From the NCBI RefSeq assembly GCF_001043895.1, contig NZ_JTHF01000012.1, positions 1 to 49,324 on the forward strand: a stretch of 49,324 nucleotides of DNA, in the 5' to 3' direction. This document shows positions 25,024 through 33,842 of the stretch, one piece after another (the stretch's first letter is position 1; each line of letters opens with the position of its first letter). A program made the translations under genes and the position numbers. The notes under the pieces are model-generated. The model did not search any database, was not told the DNA's origin, and saw only the letters and a program-made list of their open reading frames with translations. The stretch is from Methylobacterium indicum (GTDB lineage Bacteria > Pseudomonadota > Alphaproteobacteria > Rhizobiales > Beijerinckiaceae).

Positions 25024-26238
25024 GTGTCGAGCGCCGCCCCCTGGCTCGCCATCGTCGGCATCGGCGAGGACGGGCGGGCCGGCCTGTCGCCGGCCGCGAG
25101 CGCCGCCCTCGACGGCGCCGGGCTCGTGATCGGCGGGCGACGCCACCTGGAACTGGCCGGCCCGCTCTCCGCCGAGACCCTGGCCTGGCCGAGCCCGCTC
25201 TCGGACGCGTATCCGACGATCCTCGCCCGGCGCGGGCAGCCGACCTGCGTGCTCGCCACCGGCGATCCGTTCCATTACGGCGTCGGCGCCGAGCTCGCCC
25301 GGCTGGTGCCGGTGGAGGAGATCGCGGCCTATCCCCAGGCGTCCGCCTTCAGCCTCGCCGCCGCCCGGCTCGGCTGGCCGCTCGCCGAGGTCGCGTGCGT
25401 GACCCTGCACGGGCGGGCCCTGGAGCGGGTGATCCCGCATCTCCAGCCCGGCGCCCGGCTCCTGGTCCTGACCTGGGACGGGTCGACGCCGGAAAAACTC
25501 GCGGCCTTGCTGACGGCGCGCGGCTTCCCGCGCTCGCGCCTCACCATGCTCGAAGCCATGGGCGGCCCCCGCGAGCGCCGCCGCAGTGCCCTGGCGGCCG
25601 CGTTCTCGGAGCGCGGCATCGACCCGCTCAATACGGTCGCAATCGAGGTCGTGGCCGAGCCGGACGCTCGGGTGATCCCGCTGGCGCCCGGCCTCGACGA
25701 CGCCTGGTTCGAGAGCGACGGCCAGCTCACCAAGGCGGAGATCCGCGCCGTCACCCTGGCGGCCCTGCGCCCGCGCGCCGGGCAGGTGCTGTGGGATGTC
25801 GGTGCCGGTTCGGGCTCGATCAGCATCGAGTGGTGCCTGCGCCATCCGGCGAACCGCGCCATCGCGATCGAGGCGCGCGAGGACCGCGCCGGCCGCATCC
25901 GCCGCAACGCCCTCGCCCTCGGCGTGCCCGACCTGCGGGTCGTGGTCGGCCGCGCCCCGGACAGCCTCGCCGGGCTGCCGGCCCCGGATACGGCCTTCAT
26001 CGGCGGCGGCGTCTCCGATCCGGCCCTGGTCGCGGCGGTGCTCGGCGCCCTGCCCCGCGGCGGGCACCTCGTCGCCAATGCGGTGACGCTGGAGAGCGAG
26101 GCCCTACTGCTGCGCATGCACGCCGAGCACGGCGGCACCTTGCGGCGCCTCTCGGTCGCCCGGGCGGAGCCGGTCGGCCATCTCACCGGCTGGCGCACCG
26201 CGATGCCGGTGACGCAATGGGCGCTGGCCAAGCCGTGA
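25024..26238 (+). CDS. cobL: Precorrin-6B C5,15-methyltransferase (decarboxylating)
   Basis: CobL methylates C5 and C15 of precorrin-6B and decarboxylates the C12 acetate. The 404-residue protein fuses a CbiE-type domain ([19 protein letters not shown] at the start; [11 protein letters not shown]) to a CbiT-type methyltransferase domain ([17 protein letters not shown], then [17 protein letters not shown]). I prefer the GTG start with GAGG upstream, because it puts the family motif at residue 6. An in-frame ATG at 24994 would add ten residues, and its CATG would also be the start of cobK. cobE follows with a one-base overlap. Confidence 0.94.
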   Translation: MSSAAPWLAIVGIGEDGRAGLSPAASAALDGAGLVIGGRRHLELAGPLSAETLAWPSPLSDAYPTILARRGQPTCVLATGDPFHYGVGAELARLVPVEEIAAYPQASAFSLAAARLGWPLAEVACVTLHGRALERVIPHLQPGARLLVLTWDGSTPEKLAALLTARGFPRSRLTMLEAMGGPRERRRSALAAAFSERGIDPLNTVAIEVVAEPDARVIPLAPGLDDAWFESDGQLTKAEIRAVTLAALRPRAGQVLWDVGAGSGSISIEWCLRHPANRAIAIEAREDRAGRIRRNALALGVPDLRVVVGRAPDSLAGLPAPDTAFIGGGVSDPALVAAVLGALPRGGHLVANAVTLESEALLLRMHAEHGGTLRRLSVARAEPVGHLTGWRTAMPVTQWALAKP

Positions 26239-26726
26239 TGGGCCTTGTCATCCACGCCCGGGTCCCGGGCTCGGCCCCGCCGCCCGCGCTCCAGCACGGC
26301 CCCGGCCGCGCCCCCGCTCCCGCGACGCCGCGCGCGCTCGTCGCGGGCATCGGCTTTCGCCAGGCCACCTCGGCCGAGGAGATCCTGGGTCTGGTAGCCG
26401 AGGGCCTGCGCCAGGCCGATCTGCCGGGCGCGCATCTCGCGGCGCTCGCCACCGCGGAGGACCGGGCCGGCGATCCGGCGATCCGCGCGGCGGCCCAATC
26501 CCTCGGCGTGCCCCTCGTCGCGATCGGGGTCGAGGCCCTGCGCGAGGCCGGCCGCCGGGTCGTCACCCGTTCCGTCCGCATCGAGGCCCTGCGCGGCGTC
26601 GGCTCGCTCGCCGAGGCTGCCGCCCTCGCGGCATCCGGCCCCGAGGGGCGCCTTATCCTGCCCCGCATCGCCTCGGCGGGTGCCACCTGCGCGCTCGCCG
26701 CCAGCGGAGACGCCCTGTCGTCATGA
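26238..26726 (+). CDS. cobE: CobE/CbiG C-terminal domain protein
   Basis: CobE proteins correspond to the C-terminal domain of CbiG and are found in aerobic cobalamin gene clusters; the exact role is unclear, with intermediate binding or delivery suggested. The 162-residue product shows [43 protein letters not shown] and [19 protein letters not shown], which fit the family. An N-terminal extension of roughly 35 residues is rich in Pro/Ala. It overlaps cobL by one base and cobM by four bases. Confidence 0.88.
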   Translation: MGLVIHARVPGSAPPPALQHGPGRAPAPATPRALVAGIGFRQATSAEEILGLVAEGLRQADLPGAHLAALATAEDRAGDPAIRAAAQSLGVPLVAIGVEALREAGRRVVTRSVRIEALRGVGSLAEAAALAASGPEGRLILPRIASAGATCALAASGDALSS

Positions 26727-27511
26727 TCCACTTCATCGGTGCCGGCCCCGGGGCCGCCGACCTCATCACCGTGCGGGGCCGCGACCTCATCGCCCGCTGC
26801 CCGGTCTGCCTCCATGCCGGTTCGCTGGTGGCGCCCGAGATCCTGTCCTGGTGCCCGCCCGGCGCCAGGATCGTCGACACCGCCCCGCTCTCCCTCGACG
26901 CGATCATCGACGAGATGGCGGCGGCGCACGCGGCCGGTCACGAGGTGGCGCGGCTGCATTCCGGCGACCTCTCGATCTGGAGCGCGGTGGCCGAGCAGAC
27001 CCGCCGCCTCGACCGGCTCGGCATCCCCTACGACCTCACCCCCGGCGTCCCCTCCTTCGCCGCCGCCGCCTCGGTGCTGGGGCGCGAACTGACGGTGCCG
27101 GAACTGGCGCAATCGGTGGTGCTCACCCGCACCAGCGGCCGTGCCTCGGCGATGCCCGATACCGAGCGCCTCGCCGCCTTCGCGGCGACCCGGGCGACGC
27201 TCGCCATCCACCTCTCGATCCATGTCGTCGCGACGGTCGCGGCCGAGCTGATCCCGCATTACGGCCCGGATTGCCCGGCGGCGGTGGTCTTCCGGGCAAC
27301 CTGGCCGGACGAGCGGGTGCTGCGCGGCACCCTGTCCACCATCGCCGATCAGGTCGCCGCGGCGGGACTGGAGCGTACGGCGCTGATCCTGGTCGGCCCG
27401 GCGCTCGGGGCGACGGAGTTTCGCGAGAGCGCGCTGTACGCGGTCGATTACGACCGGCGGTTCCGGCCGGGCGGAGCGGTGACGGTCCCCGCCGGCCCCC
27501 GGTCGACGTGA
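26723..27511 (+). CDS. cobM: Precorrin-4 C11-methyltransferase
   Basis: CobM methylates C11 of precorrin-4 to give precorrin-5, the substrate for C1 methylation (CobF or CbiD). The 262-residue protein begins [20 protein letters not shown] and has [35 protein letters not shown] and [13 protein letters not shown], all CobM/CbiF motifs. It shares ATGA with the cobE stop. It is the last gene of the forward run; a large palindromic repeat follows. Confidence 0.96.
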   Translation: MIHFIGAGPGAADLITVRGRDLIARCPVCLHAGSLVAPEILSWCPPGARIVDTAPLSLDAIIDEMAAAHAAGHEVARLHSGDLSIWSAVAEQTRRLDRLGIPYDLTPGVPSFAAAASVLGRELTVPELAQSVVLTRTSGRASAMPDTERLAAFAATRATLAIHLSIHVVATVAAELIPHYGPDCPAAVVFRATWPDERVLRGTLSTIADQVAAAGLERTALILVGPALGATEFRESALYAVDYDRRFRPGGAVTVPAGPRST

Positions 27512-27589
27512 TCCGGCTCCCGGCCGTTGTGGGTTTCACCACAGTACACGACATTGAAGTAAGTGGAGGCCACCACGCGGGCGTTCCAC

Positions 27590-27761
27590 CCCCTTTCCCG
27601 GACGACTGGAGCGTCAGCGGAAGGAGATCCGGGATCCAGCAGAGGACATGCCGCGAAGCGGCTCAACCTGTTGCACCGTCGCAGACAATGAGACGCTTCG
27701 CGGCTTTTCGTGCTGGATTCCGGATCTCCTTCCGCTTCGCTTCAGTCGTCCGGAAAAGGGG
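27590..27761. repeat. 172-bp palindromic element after cobM
   Basis: The outer arms (27590-27641 and 27711-27761) are imperfect inverted copies of about 51 bp, including GGAAGGAGATCCGG and its complement. An inner pair (GCCGCGAAGCG at 27650-27660, CGCTTCGCGGC at 27694-27704) extends the symmetry. The sequence differs from the cobG element, so it is a second repeat family. It fills most of the 343-base gap between cobM and the acetyltransferase gene and could act as a transcript end. No other gene is visible in that gap. Confidence 0.85.
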
Positions 27762-27854
27762 TTGGTTTGCAATGGGTCATGGAGCCTGGCTGCACGGTTC
27801 CCGGACAGGGTCGTGTACCGTGGGGTTTCGCAACTCCGTCCGGAGACATCGTGT

Positions 27855-28394
27855 ATGCGGATGAGAATCGCCACCGACGCCGATGCCGCCGTGCTCGCTC
27901 GGATCCATACAGCGAGCTGGAGAGCGGCGTATCGAGGGATCCTCGATCCGGACTTCCTCGCCGGTCCGATCGAGCAGGACCGTCTGGAAGCCTGGACCGG
28001 CCGCATTGGGCCGCATCATCCGCAGGTGACCGCTCTCATCGCCGAGGAGGCCGACGGGCCGGTCGGTTTCGTCTGCGCGGTCGGAGCGGAGGATGAGCGT
28101 TGGGGAACGCTGATCGACAACCTCCACGTCTTGCCCGAGGCGAAGGGGCGAGGCTTGGGGACGGATCTGCTCGGAGCCGCGGCCGAGTGGTCCTTGCGCG
28201 CCTACCCCGCGTCAGGAATCTACCTGTGGTGCTTCGAGCAGAACGAACCGGCCCGCCGCTTCTACGAGCGGCGCGGCGGCGTGATCGCCGAGAGGAGCCG
28301 GCACTCCGTTCCCGGCGGCGACCGGCCGGTGATTCGCTACCATTGGGCCGATCCCATCGTTATCGGCCAATCCGAGTCGAAAGACCGTGCCTGA
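27855..28394 (+). CDS. GNAT-family N-acetyltransferase
   Basis: The 179-residue product has the GNAT fold: an N-terminal RIATDADAAVLARIHTASW, the acetyl-CoA loop LPEAKGRGLGTDLLGAA (R/QxxGxG type, about residues 97-113) and a C-terminal IYLWCFEQNEPARRFYERRG. The substrate cannot be told from sequence. GGAGA lies upstream of the chosen ATG; a second ATG two codons later is also possible. It sits among cobalamin genes but has no known place in the pathway, so it is probably a bystander that arrived between cobM and cbiD. Confidence 0.85.
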   Translation: MRMRIATDADAAVLARIHTASWRAAYRGILDPDFLAGPIEQDRLEAWTGRIGPHHPQVTALIAEEADGPVGFVCAVGAEDERWGTLIDNLHVLPEAKGRGLGTDLLGAAAEWSLRAYPASGIYLWCFEQNEPARRFYERRGGVIAERSRHSVPGGDRPVIRYHWADPIVIGQSESKDRA

Positions 28395-28467
28395 CGCGAC
28401 GTGAACCGATGGGGCGGACTAGATTCGAATCCTGATCGTCGGTCCGTCGGTGCGATGACAATAGGTC

Positions 28468-29571
28468 TCACCCCACCGGGTGAAACGGCGCCCGCCCGAC
28501 CAGACCGCCCTCCCGGTCGAACACCACCACCTCGAGCGAGCTGCCCGACCCTGCCAATGCCCGGGCGGCGGTGGCCCAGGCGTAGCGGGCGACGAGATCG
28601 GCGAGCGGCAGGTCGCTGCCTTGCGCGAGCCGCAGCACCTCGAGGGCGGTGTTGGCGCCGGCTGCCCGCCGGGCGAGGTCCGGGGTGCCGCCGGCCTCGA
28701 CGACCCGCTCCGACAGCCAGGCGAGATCGACCGGGCCGGAGCGCGAATGCAGGTCGAGGAGGCCGTGTCCGAGCTTCGCCATCTTGGCGATGCCGCCCGC
28801 CACCGTGACCCGCGGCACCGGATGGCGGCGCAGGTATTTCAGCATGCCCCCGGCGAAGTCGCCCATGTCGATCAGCGCCTGGGGGGCCAAGCCGTGCAGG
28901 CGTGCCACCGCCTCCTCGGAGGTCGAGCCGGTGGCGCCCGCGACGTGGTCGAGGGCGCCGGCCCGGGCCACGTCGACCCCGCGATGGATCGAATCGATCC
29001 AGGCCGCGCAGGAATAGGGCACCACCACCCCGGTCGTGCCGAGCACCGACAGGCCGCCGAGGATGCCGAGCCGGGGGTTCAGGGTCTTCTGGGCCAGCAA
29101 CTCGCCGCCCGGGATCGACACCTCGACCACCACGTCCGGCGGCCCGCCGAGGCCGGCGGCGGCCTCCAGGATCGCGGCTGCGATCATCCGCCGGGGGGCC
29201 GGGTTGATCGCCGGCTCGCCGACCGGCAGCGGCAGCCCGGCCCGGGTCACCGTGCCGACGCCGGGGCCGGCCCGGAACGCGATGCCGGAGTTCGGCGCGC
29301 CCCGCCGGACCGTGGCCAGCACCAGAACCCCGTGGGTCACGTCCGGGTCGTCGCCGGCATCCTTCACCACGCCCGCGAGCGCGCCGTCCGCGACGGTCGC
29401 GGTCCGGGCGAGCGCGAAGGCAGGGCGGGCGCCGCTCGGCAGCGGGATCTCGACCGGGTCCGGGAAGGCGCCGGTGACGAGACCGGCATAGGCCGCCTTG
29501 GCGGCGGCGGCCGCGCAGGCGCCGGTGGTCCAGCCGCGGCGCAGGGTCTCCCGTGGTCGTGTCGCATCCAT
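28468..29571 (-). CDS. cbiD: Cobalt-precorrin-5B C1-methyltransferase-type CbiD
   Basis: CbiD methylates C1 with loss of the two-carbon fragment in the anaerobic pathway; in bacteria with an otherwise aerobic pathway and no cobF it is taken to do the same step on metal-free precorrin-5. The 367-residue protein opens with RRGWTTGACAAAAAKAAY, followed by GVGTVTRAGLPLPVGEPAIN, VSIPGGELLAQKTLNPRLGI and VLGTTGVVVPYS, all hallmark motifs. It is divergent from cobB with 54 bases between the two starts, which must hold both promoters. No cobF is present in this window. Confidence 0.95.
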   Translation of the reverse strand: MDATRPRETLRRGWTTGACAAAAAKAAYAGLVTGAFPDPVEIPLPSGARPAFALARTATVADGALAGVVKDAGDDPDVTHGVLVLATVRRGAPNSGIAFRAGPGVGTVTRAGLPLPVGEPAINPAPRRMIAAAILEAAAGLGGPPDVVVEVSIPGGELLAQKTLNPRLGILGGLSVLGTTGVVVPYSCAAWIDSIHRGVDVARAGALDHVAGATGSTSEEAVARLHGLAPQALIDMGDFAGGMLKYLRRHPVPRVTVAGGIAKMAKLGHGLLDLHSRSGPVDLAWLSERVVEAGGTPDLARRAAGANTALEVLRLAQGSDLPLADLVARYAWATAARALAGSGSSLEVVVFDREGGLVGRAPFHPVG

Positions 29572-29625
29572 GCGGCGTGGTATCACCCCGCGGCGGCGCG
29601 GTGAATGTGCGCCGACCGTGAGACG

Positions 29626-30963
29626 ATGGAAGCTTTCGTGACCCCACGCCCCGCCCGCGGCCTCCTGATCGCCGCCGCCCGTTCCGGCTCCGGCAAGACC
29701 ACCGTGACCCTCGCCCTGCTGCGGGCCCTGCGCCGGCGCGGGCTGGCGGTGGCCGGGGCGAAATGCGGGCCGGACTACATCGATCCCGCCTTCCACGCCG
29801 CCGCGACGGGACGCCCGAGCTACAACCTCGACAGCTTCGCCATGGACGGTGCCCTGCTCGACGCGGTGGCGGGCCGGGCCGGCGAGGCGGCCGAACTGGT
29901 CCTGGCGGAGGGCTCGATGGGGCTGTTCGACGGCGTCGTGGCGGAAGAGGGCCGCAGCGGCGCCAATGCCGACATCGCCGCCCGCTACGGCTGGCCGGTG
30001 GTACTGGTGCTCGACGTCTCGGGGGCGGCGCAATCGGCCGCCGCGACGGCCTTGGGCGTGCGGGCCTACGACCCGCGCCTCCAGCTCGCCGGGGTGATCC
30101 TCAACAAGGTGGCGAGCCCGCGCCACCGCCGCCTCGTCGAGGTCGGCCTCGCCCGGATCGGCGTGCCGGTCCTCGGCGCCGTGCCGCGGGAGGCCTCCCT
30201 GGTGCTGCCCGAGCGCCATCTCGGCCTGATCCAGGCCGGCGAGACCGCGGACCTGGAGGCCCGTCTCGACCGCCTCGCCGATCTCGCGGAGGCCTCGATC
30301 GACCTCGACGCCGTGGCGGCCGCCGCCGGCGGGCATGTCCCGGCACCCGGGACCGGGCTCCTGCCGCCGCCGCCCGGGCAGCGCCTGGCGGTGGCGCGCG
30401 ACGCCGCGTTCTCGTTCGTCTACCCGCATCTGGAGGCCGGCTGGCGGGCGGCAGGGGCCGAGATCGTGCCGTTCTCCCCGCTCGCCGACGAGGCGCCGCC
30501 CGCAGGATGCGACGCCTGCTGGCTGCCCGGCGGCTACCCGGAGCTGCATGCCGGCCGGATCGCCGCGGCGTCGCGCTTCCTCGACGGGTTGCGGGCCTTC
30601 GCCGAGACGAGGCCGGTCCACGGCGAATGCGGCGGCTACATGGTGCTGGGCGAGAGCCTGGAAGATGCCGAGGGCGCGACCCACCGCATGGCGGGGCTCC
30701 TCCCGGTCGCGACCTCCTACGCCCGGCGCCGGCTGCATCTCGGCTACCGGATCGCCACGCTCGTCGGGCCGGGCTCCCTCGGGCCGGCCGGCCAGGGCCT
30801 CGTCGGGCACGAGTTCCACTACGCGAGCGAACTCACGCCTCAGCCGGGGCCCGACGAGGCCCTGGCCGAGGTCACGGATGCGGAAGGGCGCCCCCTGGGT
30901 CTTGCCGGACACCGGCGCGGCCGGGTCAGCGGCAGCTTCTTCCACCTCGTCGGGCTGCGCTGA
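29626..30963 (+). CDS. cobB: Hydrogenobyrinic acid a,c-diamide synthase
   Basis: CobB uses glutamine and ATP to amidate the a and c carboxylates of hydrogenobyrinic acid before cobalt insertion. The 445-residue product has an N-terminal dethiobiotin-synthetase-like ATP domain (LLIAAARSGSGKTTVTLAL, KCGPDYIDPAFHAAATGR, GLFDGV) and a C-terminal class I-like amidotransferase domain with the nucleophile in HGECGGYMVLGE and a histidine in GHEFHYASE. The start is uncertain: ATG at 29605 or GTG at 29638 are alternatives. Reading from the chosen ATG leaves four residues before the conserved core. Confidence 0.95.
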   Translation: MEAFVTPRPARGLLIAAARSGSGKTTVTLALLRALRRRGLAVAGAKCGPDYIDPAFHAAATGRPSYNLDSFAMDGALLDAVAGRAGEAAELVLAEGSMGLFDGVVAEEGRSGANADIAARYGWPVVLVLDVSGAAQSAAATALGVRAYDPRLQLAGVILNKVASPRHRRLVEVGLARIGVPVLGAVPREASLVLPERHLGLIQAGETADLEARLDRLADLAEASIDLDAVAAAAGGHVPAPGTGLLPPPPGQRLAVARDAAFSFVYPHLEAGWRAAGAEIVPFSPLADEAPPAGCDACWLPGGYPELHAGRIAAASRFLDGLRAFAETRPVHGECGGYMVLGESLEDAEGATHRMAGLLPVATSYARRRLHLGYRIATLVGPGSLGPAGQGLVGHEFHYASELTPQPGPDEALAEVTDAEGRPLGLAGHRRGRVSGSFFHLVGLR

Positions 30964-30991
30964 CGGCAGCCCGGAGGGGGTCGCGGGGCGC

Positions 30992-31417
30992 CTACTCGGC
31001 GGCAGTCGCCGTCGCGGTCGCCTCGGCGCTCGCGGCGGCGGCCGAGCGGCCGAGGCGGGCGGCCGAGCGCACGATCGCCAGCACCTCGCGGCGCAACTGC
31101 TCGTCCTCGATCTGCACGTAGGCGCGCAGCAGCTCGATCGCGCCCTGCGCGCTCAGGAAGCCGAAGACGTTGTCGTCGCTGCCGTCGCCGCCGGTCTGGT
31201 CCTCGAAGAAGGCCGAGACCGGGACCTCGAGCAGCCGGGCGATCTCGCGCAGGCGGCCGGCGCCGACGCGGTTCTGGCCCTTCTCGTACTTCTGGACCTG
31301 CTGGAAGGTGACGCCGACGGCATTGCCGAGGGCGGTCTGGCTCAGTCCCTTGGCCTTGCGCAGGGCCGTGATCCGCACTCCGACGAGCCGATCGACCTCA
31401 GTGGTTTGCTTGGGCAT
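30992..31417 (-). CDS. XRE-family transcriptional regulator
   Basis: The 141-residue protein has an N-terminal helix-turn-helix of the Cro/C1 type (about residues 12-68: RITALRKAKGLSQTALG, VTFQQVQKYEKGQNRVGAGRL) followed by a helical C-terminal region ending in an Ala/Thr-rich tail (AEATATATAAE). This size and layout are common for single-copy XRE regulators of alphaproteobacteria. Its target is not evident. It is convergent with cobB, so a link with cobalamin control is possible but unsupported. Confidence 0.9.
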   Translation of the reverse strand: MPKQTTEVDRLVGVRITALRKAKGLSQTALGNAVGVTFQQVQKYEKGQNRVGAGRLREIARLLEVPVSAFFEDQTGGDGSDDNVFGFLSAQGAIELLRAYVQIEDEQLRREVLAIVRSAARLGRSAAAASAEATATATAAE

Positions 31418-31907
31418 CGGTCCTCAACGTCTTGGTTCTGGCCTGTCGGAGGCTCCGTCCCGGTGACCGGGCTGCCGCCGTCCCGCGTCATCCATGCCCG
31501 CGGGCCGGCCGGGGCGGTCTCGCGCCGGCAGCCTCGCGGCTCCCATTCGGGCCGGCAGCGAAGACGCCTCGCCTCCGGTCCACCCTCTCGCCTCCCCGGC
31601 TCGTCCCGGTCGATCCGCCGCGTCGGGCGTTTCCGGTGAGCCGAATGGCCAATCATTCCGTTCGCCCGTGCCGTTTCTAAGCCGGTTCGGGACGCGCATG
31701 CGGGTCTGACATGCAACCCAACGCACGTCTACACGCTCCGAGTGAATTCCCCAAGGGAACAGAGGTTAGAAAAATTACTGAGATCCCACCTAACTGCAGG
31801 TCGCGGGGCGGTGCTTCCGGGGCAGACCCGGACGGGTCACCTTGCCGGCGGCGACCGAGCCACCATCTCAACGGCCGAACCCGCTGGAGCCCGGAGGAAT
31901 GCCCGCC
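31418..31907. other. 490-base intergenic region between XRE and HmuQ-like genes
   Basis: The region must hold promoters for both divergent genes. The first 260 bases are GC-rich and featureless apart from short readings without family similarity. From about 31730 an AT-richer patch contains GTTAGAAAAATTAC (31765-31778), which recalls half of an iron-control (Irr-type) element but lacks the full palindrome. I see no tRNA, riboswitch or small gene here. Confidence 0.4.
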
Positions 31908-32228
31908 ATGTTCATCGCGATGAACCGGTTCAAGGTCTACAAGGATGCTGCGCAGGACTTCGAGCAGGTCTGGCTCGGGCGCGACAGCCACCTGGGCGAG
32001 ATGCCGGGATTCGTCGAGTTCCACCTGCTGCGCGGGCCGGAGGCGGAGGACCACATCCTCTACGCTTCGCACACGATCTGGTCCTCGAAGGCCGATTTCG
32101 AGGCCTGGACCCGTTCCGAGCAGTTCCGCAAGGCTCATAGCCGCGCCCCGGGGACGAAGCCGCTCTATCTCGGCCACCCGCAATTCGAGGGGTTCGAGAC
32201 GATCCAGACCGTCGCCCGGAACGACTGA
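31908..32228 (+). CDS. IsdG/HmuQ-like heme-degrading monooxygenase
   Basis: The 106-residue protein has the antibiotic-biosynthesis-monooxygenase fold and closely resembles rhizobial HmuQ/HmuD proteins, which open the heme ring to release iron. The catalytic triad of IsdG-type enzymes is present as N6 (MFIAMNRF), W67 (FEAWTRSEQF) and H77 (FRKAH). The ATG is preceded by GGAGG at a suitable distance; a second ATG six bases upstream overlaps too closely with the ribosome site. It is alone here, without heme transporter genes. Confidence 0.85.
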   Translation: MFIAMNRFKVYKDAAQDFEQVWLGRDSHLGEMPGFVEFHLLRGPEAEDHILYASHTIWSSKADFEAWTRSEQFRKAHSRAPGTKPLYLGHPQFEGFETIQTVARND

Positions 32229-32275
32229 GTTCCGGTCCCGGAGCGGGGCTCGCGCCCCGCTCCCGCGTCGCCGTC

Positions 32276-33580
32276 TCAGGCGGCGCGGGGCGCCTCGAGC
32301 CGCGGCAGGAACGCCGCCATGAGGCCCACCGCCGGCAGGAAGGCGCAGAGGCCGTAGACGTACTCGATGCTGGTCCGGTCGGCGACCTCGCCCAGCACCG
32401 CGGCCCCCAGGCCCCCCATGCCGAAAGCGAAGCCGAAGAACAGCCCGCCGACGAGGCCGACCCGGCCGGGCAGCAGCTCCTGGGCGTAGACCAGGATCGC
32501 CGGCATCGCCGAGGCCAGGATCATGCCGATCGGCACCGTCAGCGCCACCGTCCAGAACAGGTTGGCGTGGGGCAGCGCCAGGGTGAAGGGCAGGACCCCG
32601 AGGATCGAGCCCCAGATCACCACCTTGCGGCCGAACCGGTCGCCGATCGGCCCGCCCGCCACCGTGCCGGCCGCGACCGCGCCGAGGAACACGAACAGGT
32701 AGAGCTGCGATTCCTGCACCGACACGCCGAAGCGGTGGATCAGGTAGAAGGTGAAGTACGAGCTCAGGCTCGCCATGTAGAAGTACTTGGAGAAGATCAA
32801 CACCAGCAGGACCGCGATGGTGGCGACCACCTTGCCCCGCGGCAGGGTCCGTCCGCCGGCCCCGCCCTTGCGGGGACGGGCCGCCCCGGTGCGCAGCCGC
32901 TCCCGGTACCAGCGACCCACGCCCGACAGCACCACGAAGCCCGCGAGCGCCGCGACCGCGAACAGCGCGACGCTGCTCTGGCCGAGCGGCACCACGATGA
33001 AGGCGGCGAGCAGCGGGCCCAGCGCCGAGCCGGCATTGCCGCCGACCTGGAACACCGACTGGGCGAGGCCGTAGCGCCCGCCCGAGGCGAGACGGGCGAC
33101 CCGCGAGGCCTCGGGGTGGAAGATCGCCGAGCCGAGGCCGATGCAGCAGGCGGCCAGGATCAGGAGCTCGTAGGTTCCGGCATGGGACAGGAGCAGCAGG
33201 CCGCAGAGCGAGAGCAGCATCCCGGTGGGGAGGGAGAACGGCATCGGCCGCTTGTCGGTGACGAGGCCGACCACCGGCTGCAGCAGCGAGGCGGTGAGCT
33301 GGAACGCCAGGGTGAGCACGCCGATCTGGGCGAAGTCGAGGGCGTAGGCCTGCTTGAGGAGCGGGTAGATCGCCGGCAGCAGCGACTGGATCATGTCGTT
33401 GAGGAGGTGCGACAGGCTCAGGCCGCCGAGCACCAGGGCCGCCGGGCCGGCCGCGGCCGGAGCGATGATCGTCGTCGCCGGCGCGGCCTGCGGCGGTCCG
33501 GTCACCGGCGCCGCGACGGCCTCGAGGTCCCCGCTCTCTCCCGTCGCGCTCGCTCGCGCGCCGCTCGCCGTCGCATCCAT
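32276..33580 (-). CDS. MFS transporter of the fosmidomycin-resistance (Fsr) type
   Basis: The 434-residue protein has a Pro/Ala/Gly-rich N-terminal tail of about 50 residues followed by about twelve membrane helices. LSLSHLLNDMIQSLLPAIYP at the start of helix 1 and LQPVVGLVTDKRPMP in the loop between helices 2 and 3 are typical of the Fsr subfamily of exporters. The second half carries GGPIGDRFGRKVVIWGS, the matching loop signature. Substrate is unknown. The ATG was chosen by GGAGG upstream; a longer reading begins at 33667. It is convergent with the HmuQ-like gene. Confidence 0.88.
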   Translation of the reverse strand: MDATASGARASATGESGDLEAVAAPVTGPPQAAPATTIIAPAAAGPAALVLGGLSLSHLLNDMIQSLLPAIYPLLKQAYALDFAQIGVLTLAFQLTASLLQPVVGLVTDKRPMPFSLPTGMLLSLCGLLLLSHAGTYELLILAACCIGLGSAIFHPEASRVARLASGGRYGLAQSVFQVGGNAGSALGPLLAAFIVVPLGQSSVALFAVAALAGFVVLSGVGRWYRERLRTGAARPRKGGAGGRTLPRGKVVATIAVLLVLIFSKYFYMASLSSYFTFYLIHRFGVSVQESQLYLFVFLGAVAAGTVAGGPIGDRFGRKVVIWGSILGVLPFTLALPHANLFWTVALTVPIGMILASAMPAILVYAQELLPGRVGLVGGLFFGFAFGMGGLGAAVLGEVADRTSIEYVYGLCAFLPAVGLMAAFLPRLEAPRAA

Positions 33581-33842
33581 CGCCTGAGGCCTCCCCGGGC
33601 GGCCGTCACGCCGGCCGTCTCGCGCCGCGCCACCTGTCGGACCAGGGGTTACGGCCGATCGTCCCATACACCCGCCACGGGGCTGCGTCCCGTCGCGGGC
33701 CGCAGGGCTGGAATGCCCCCGGTCCCGGGCTTGCTGTCAGTCCCTTCAAGCGCCGGTGACGGGCCCCGGGATGTGCGATAACGGCACATGTCCACCCGGT
33801 CCGTTCCGAGTCGGCACAGATGCGGTCACGGGTCATCTCGCC

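Noticed and set aside
27648..27854. In-frame extension of the GNAT gene through the palindromic element
   Set aside because: It would translate the repeat; GGAGA and the conserved N-terminus support the ATG at 27855.
28415..28445. GATTCGAATCC resembling a tRNA T-loop
   Set aside because: The flanking bases do not pair as a T-stem and no acceptor or anticodon arm can be built.
31765..31778. Irr/iron-control box upstream of the HmuQ-like gene
   Set aside because: Only one half fits the expected palindrome, so it is mentioned as a possibility and not listed as a site.
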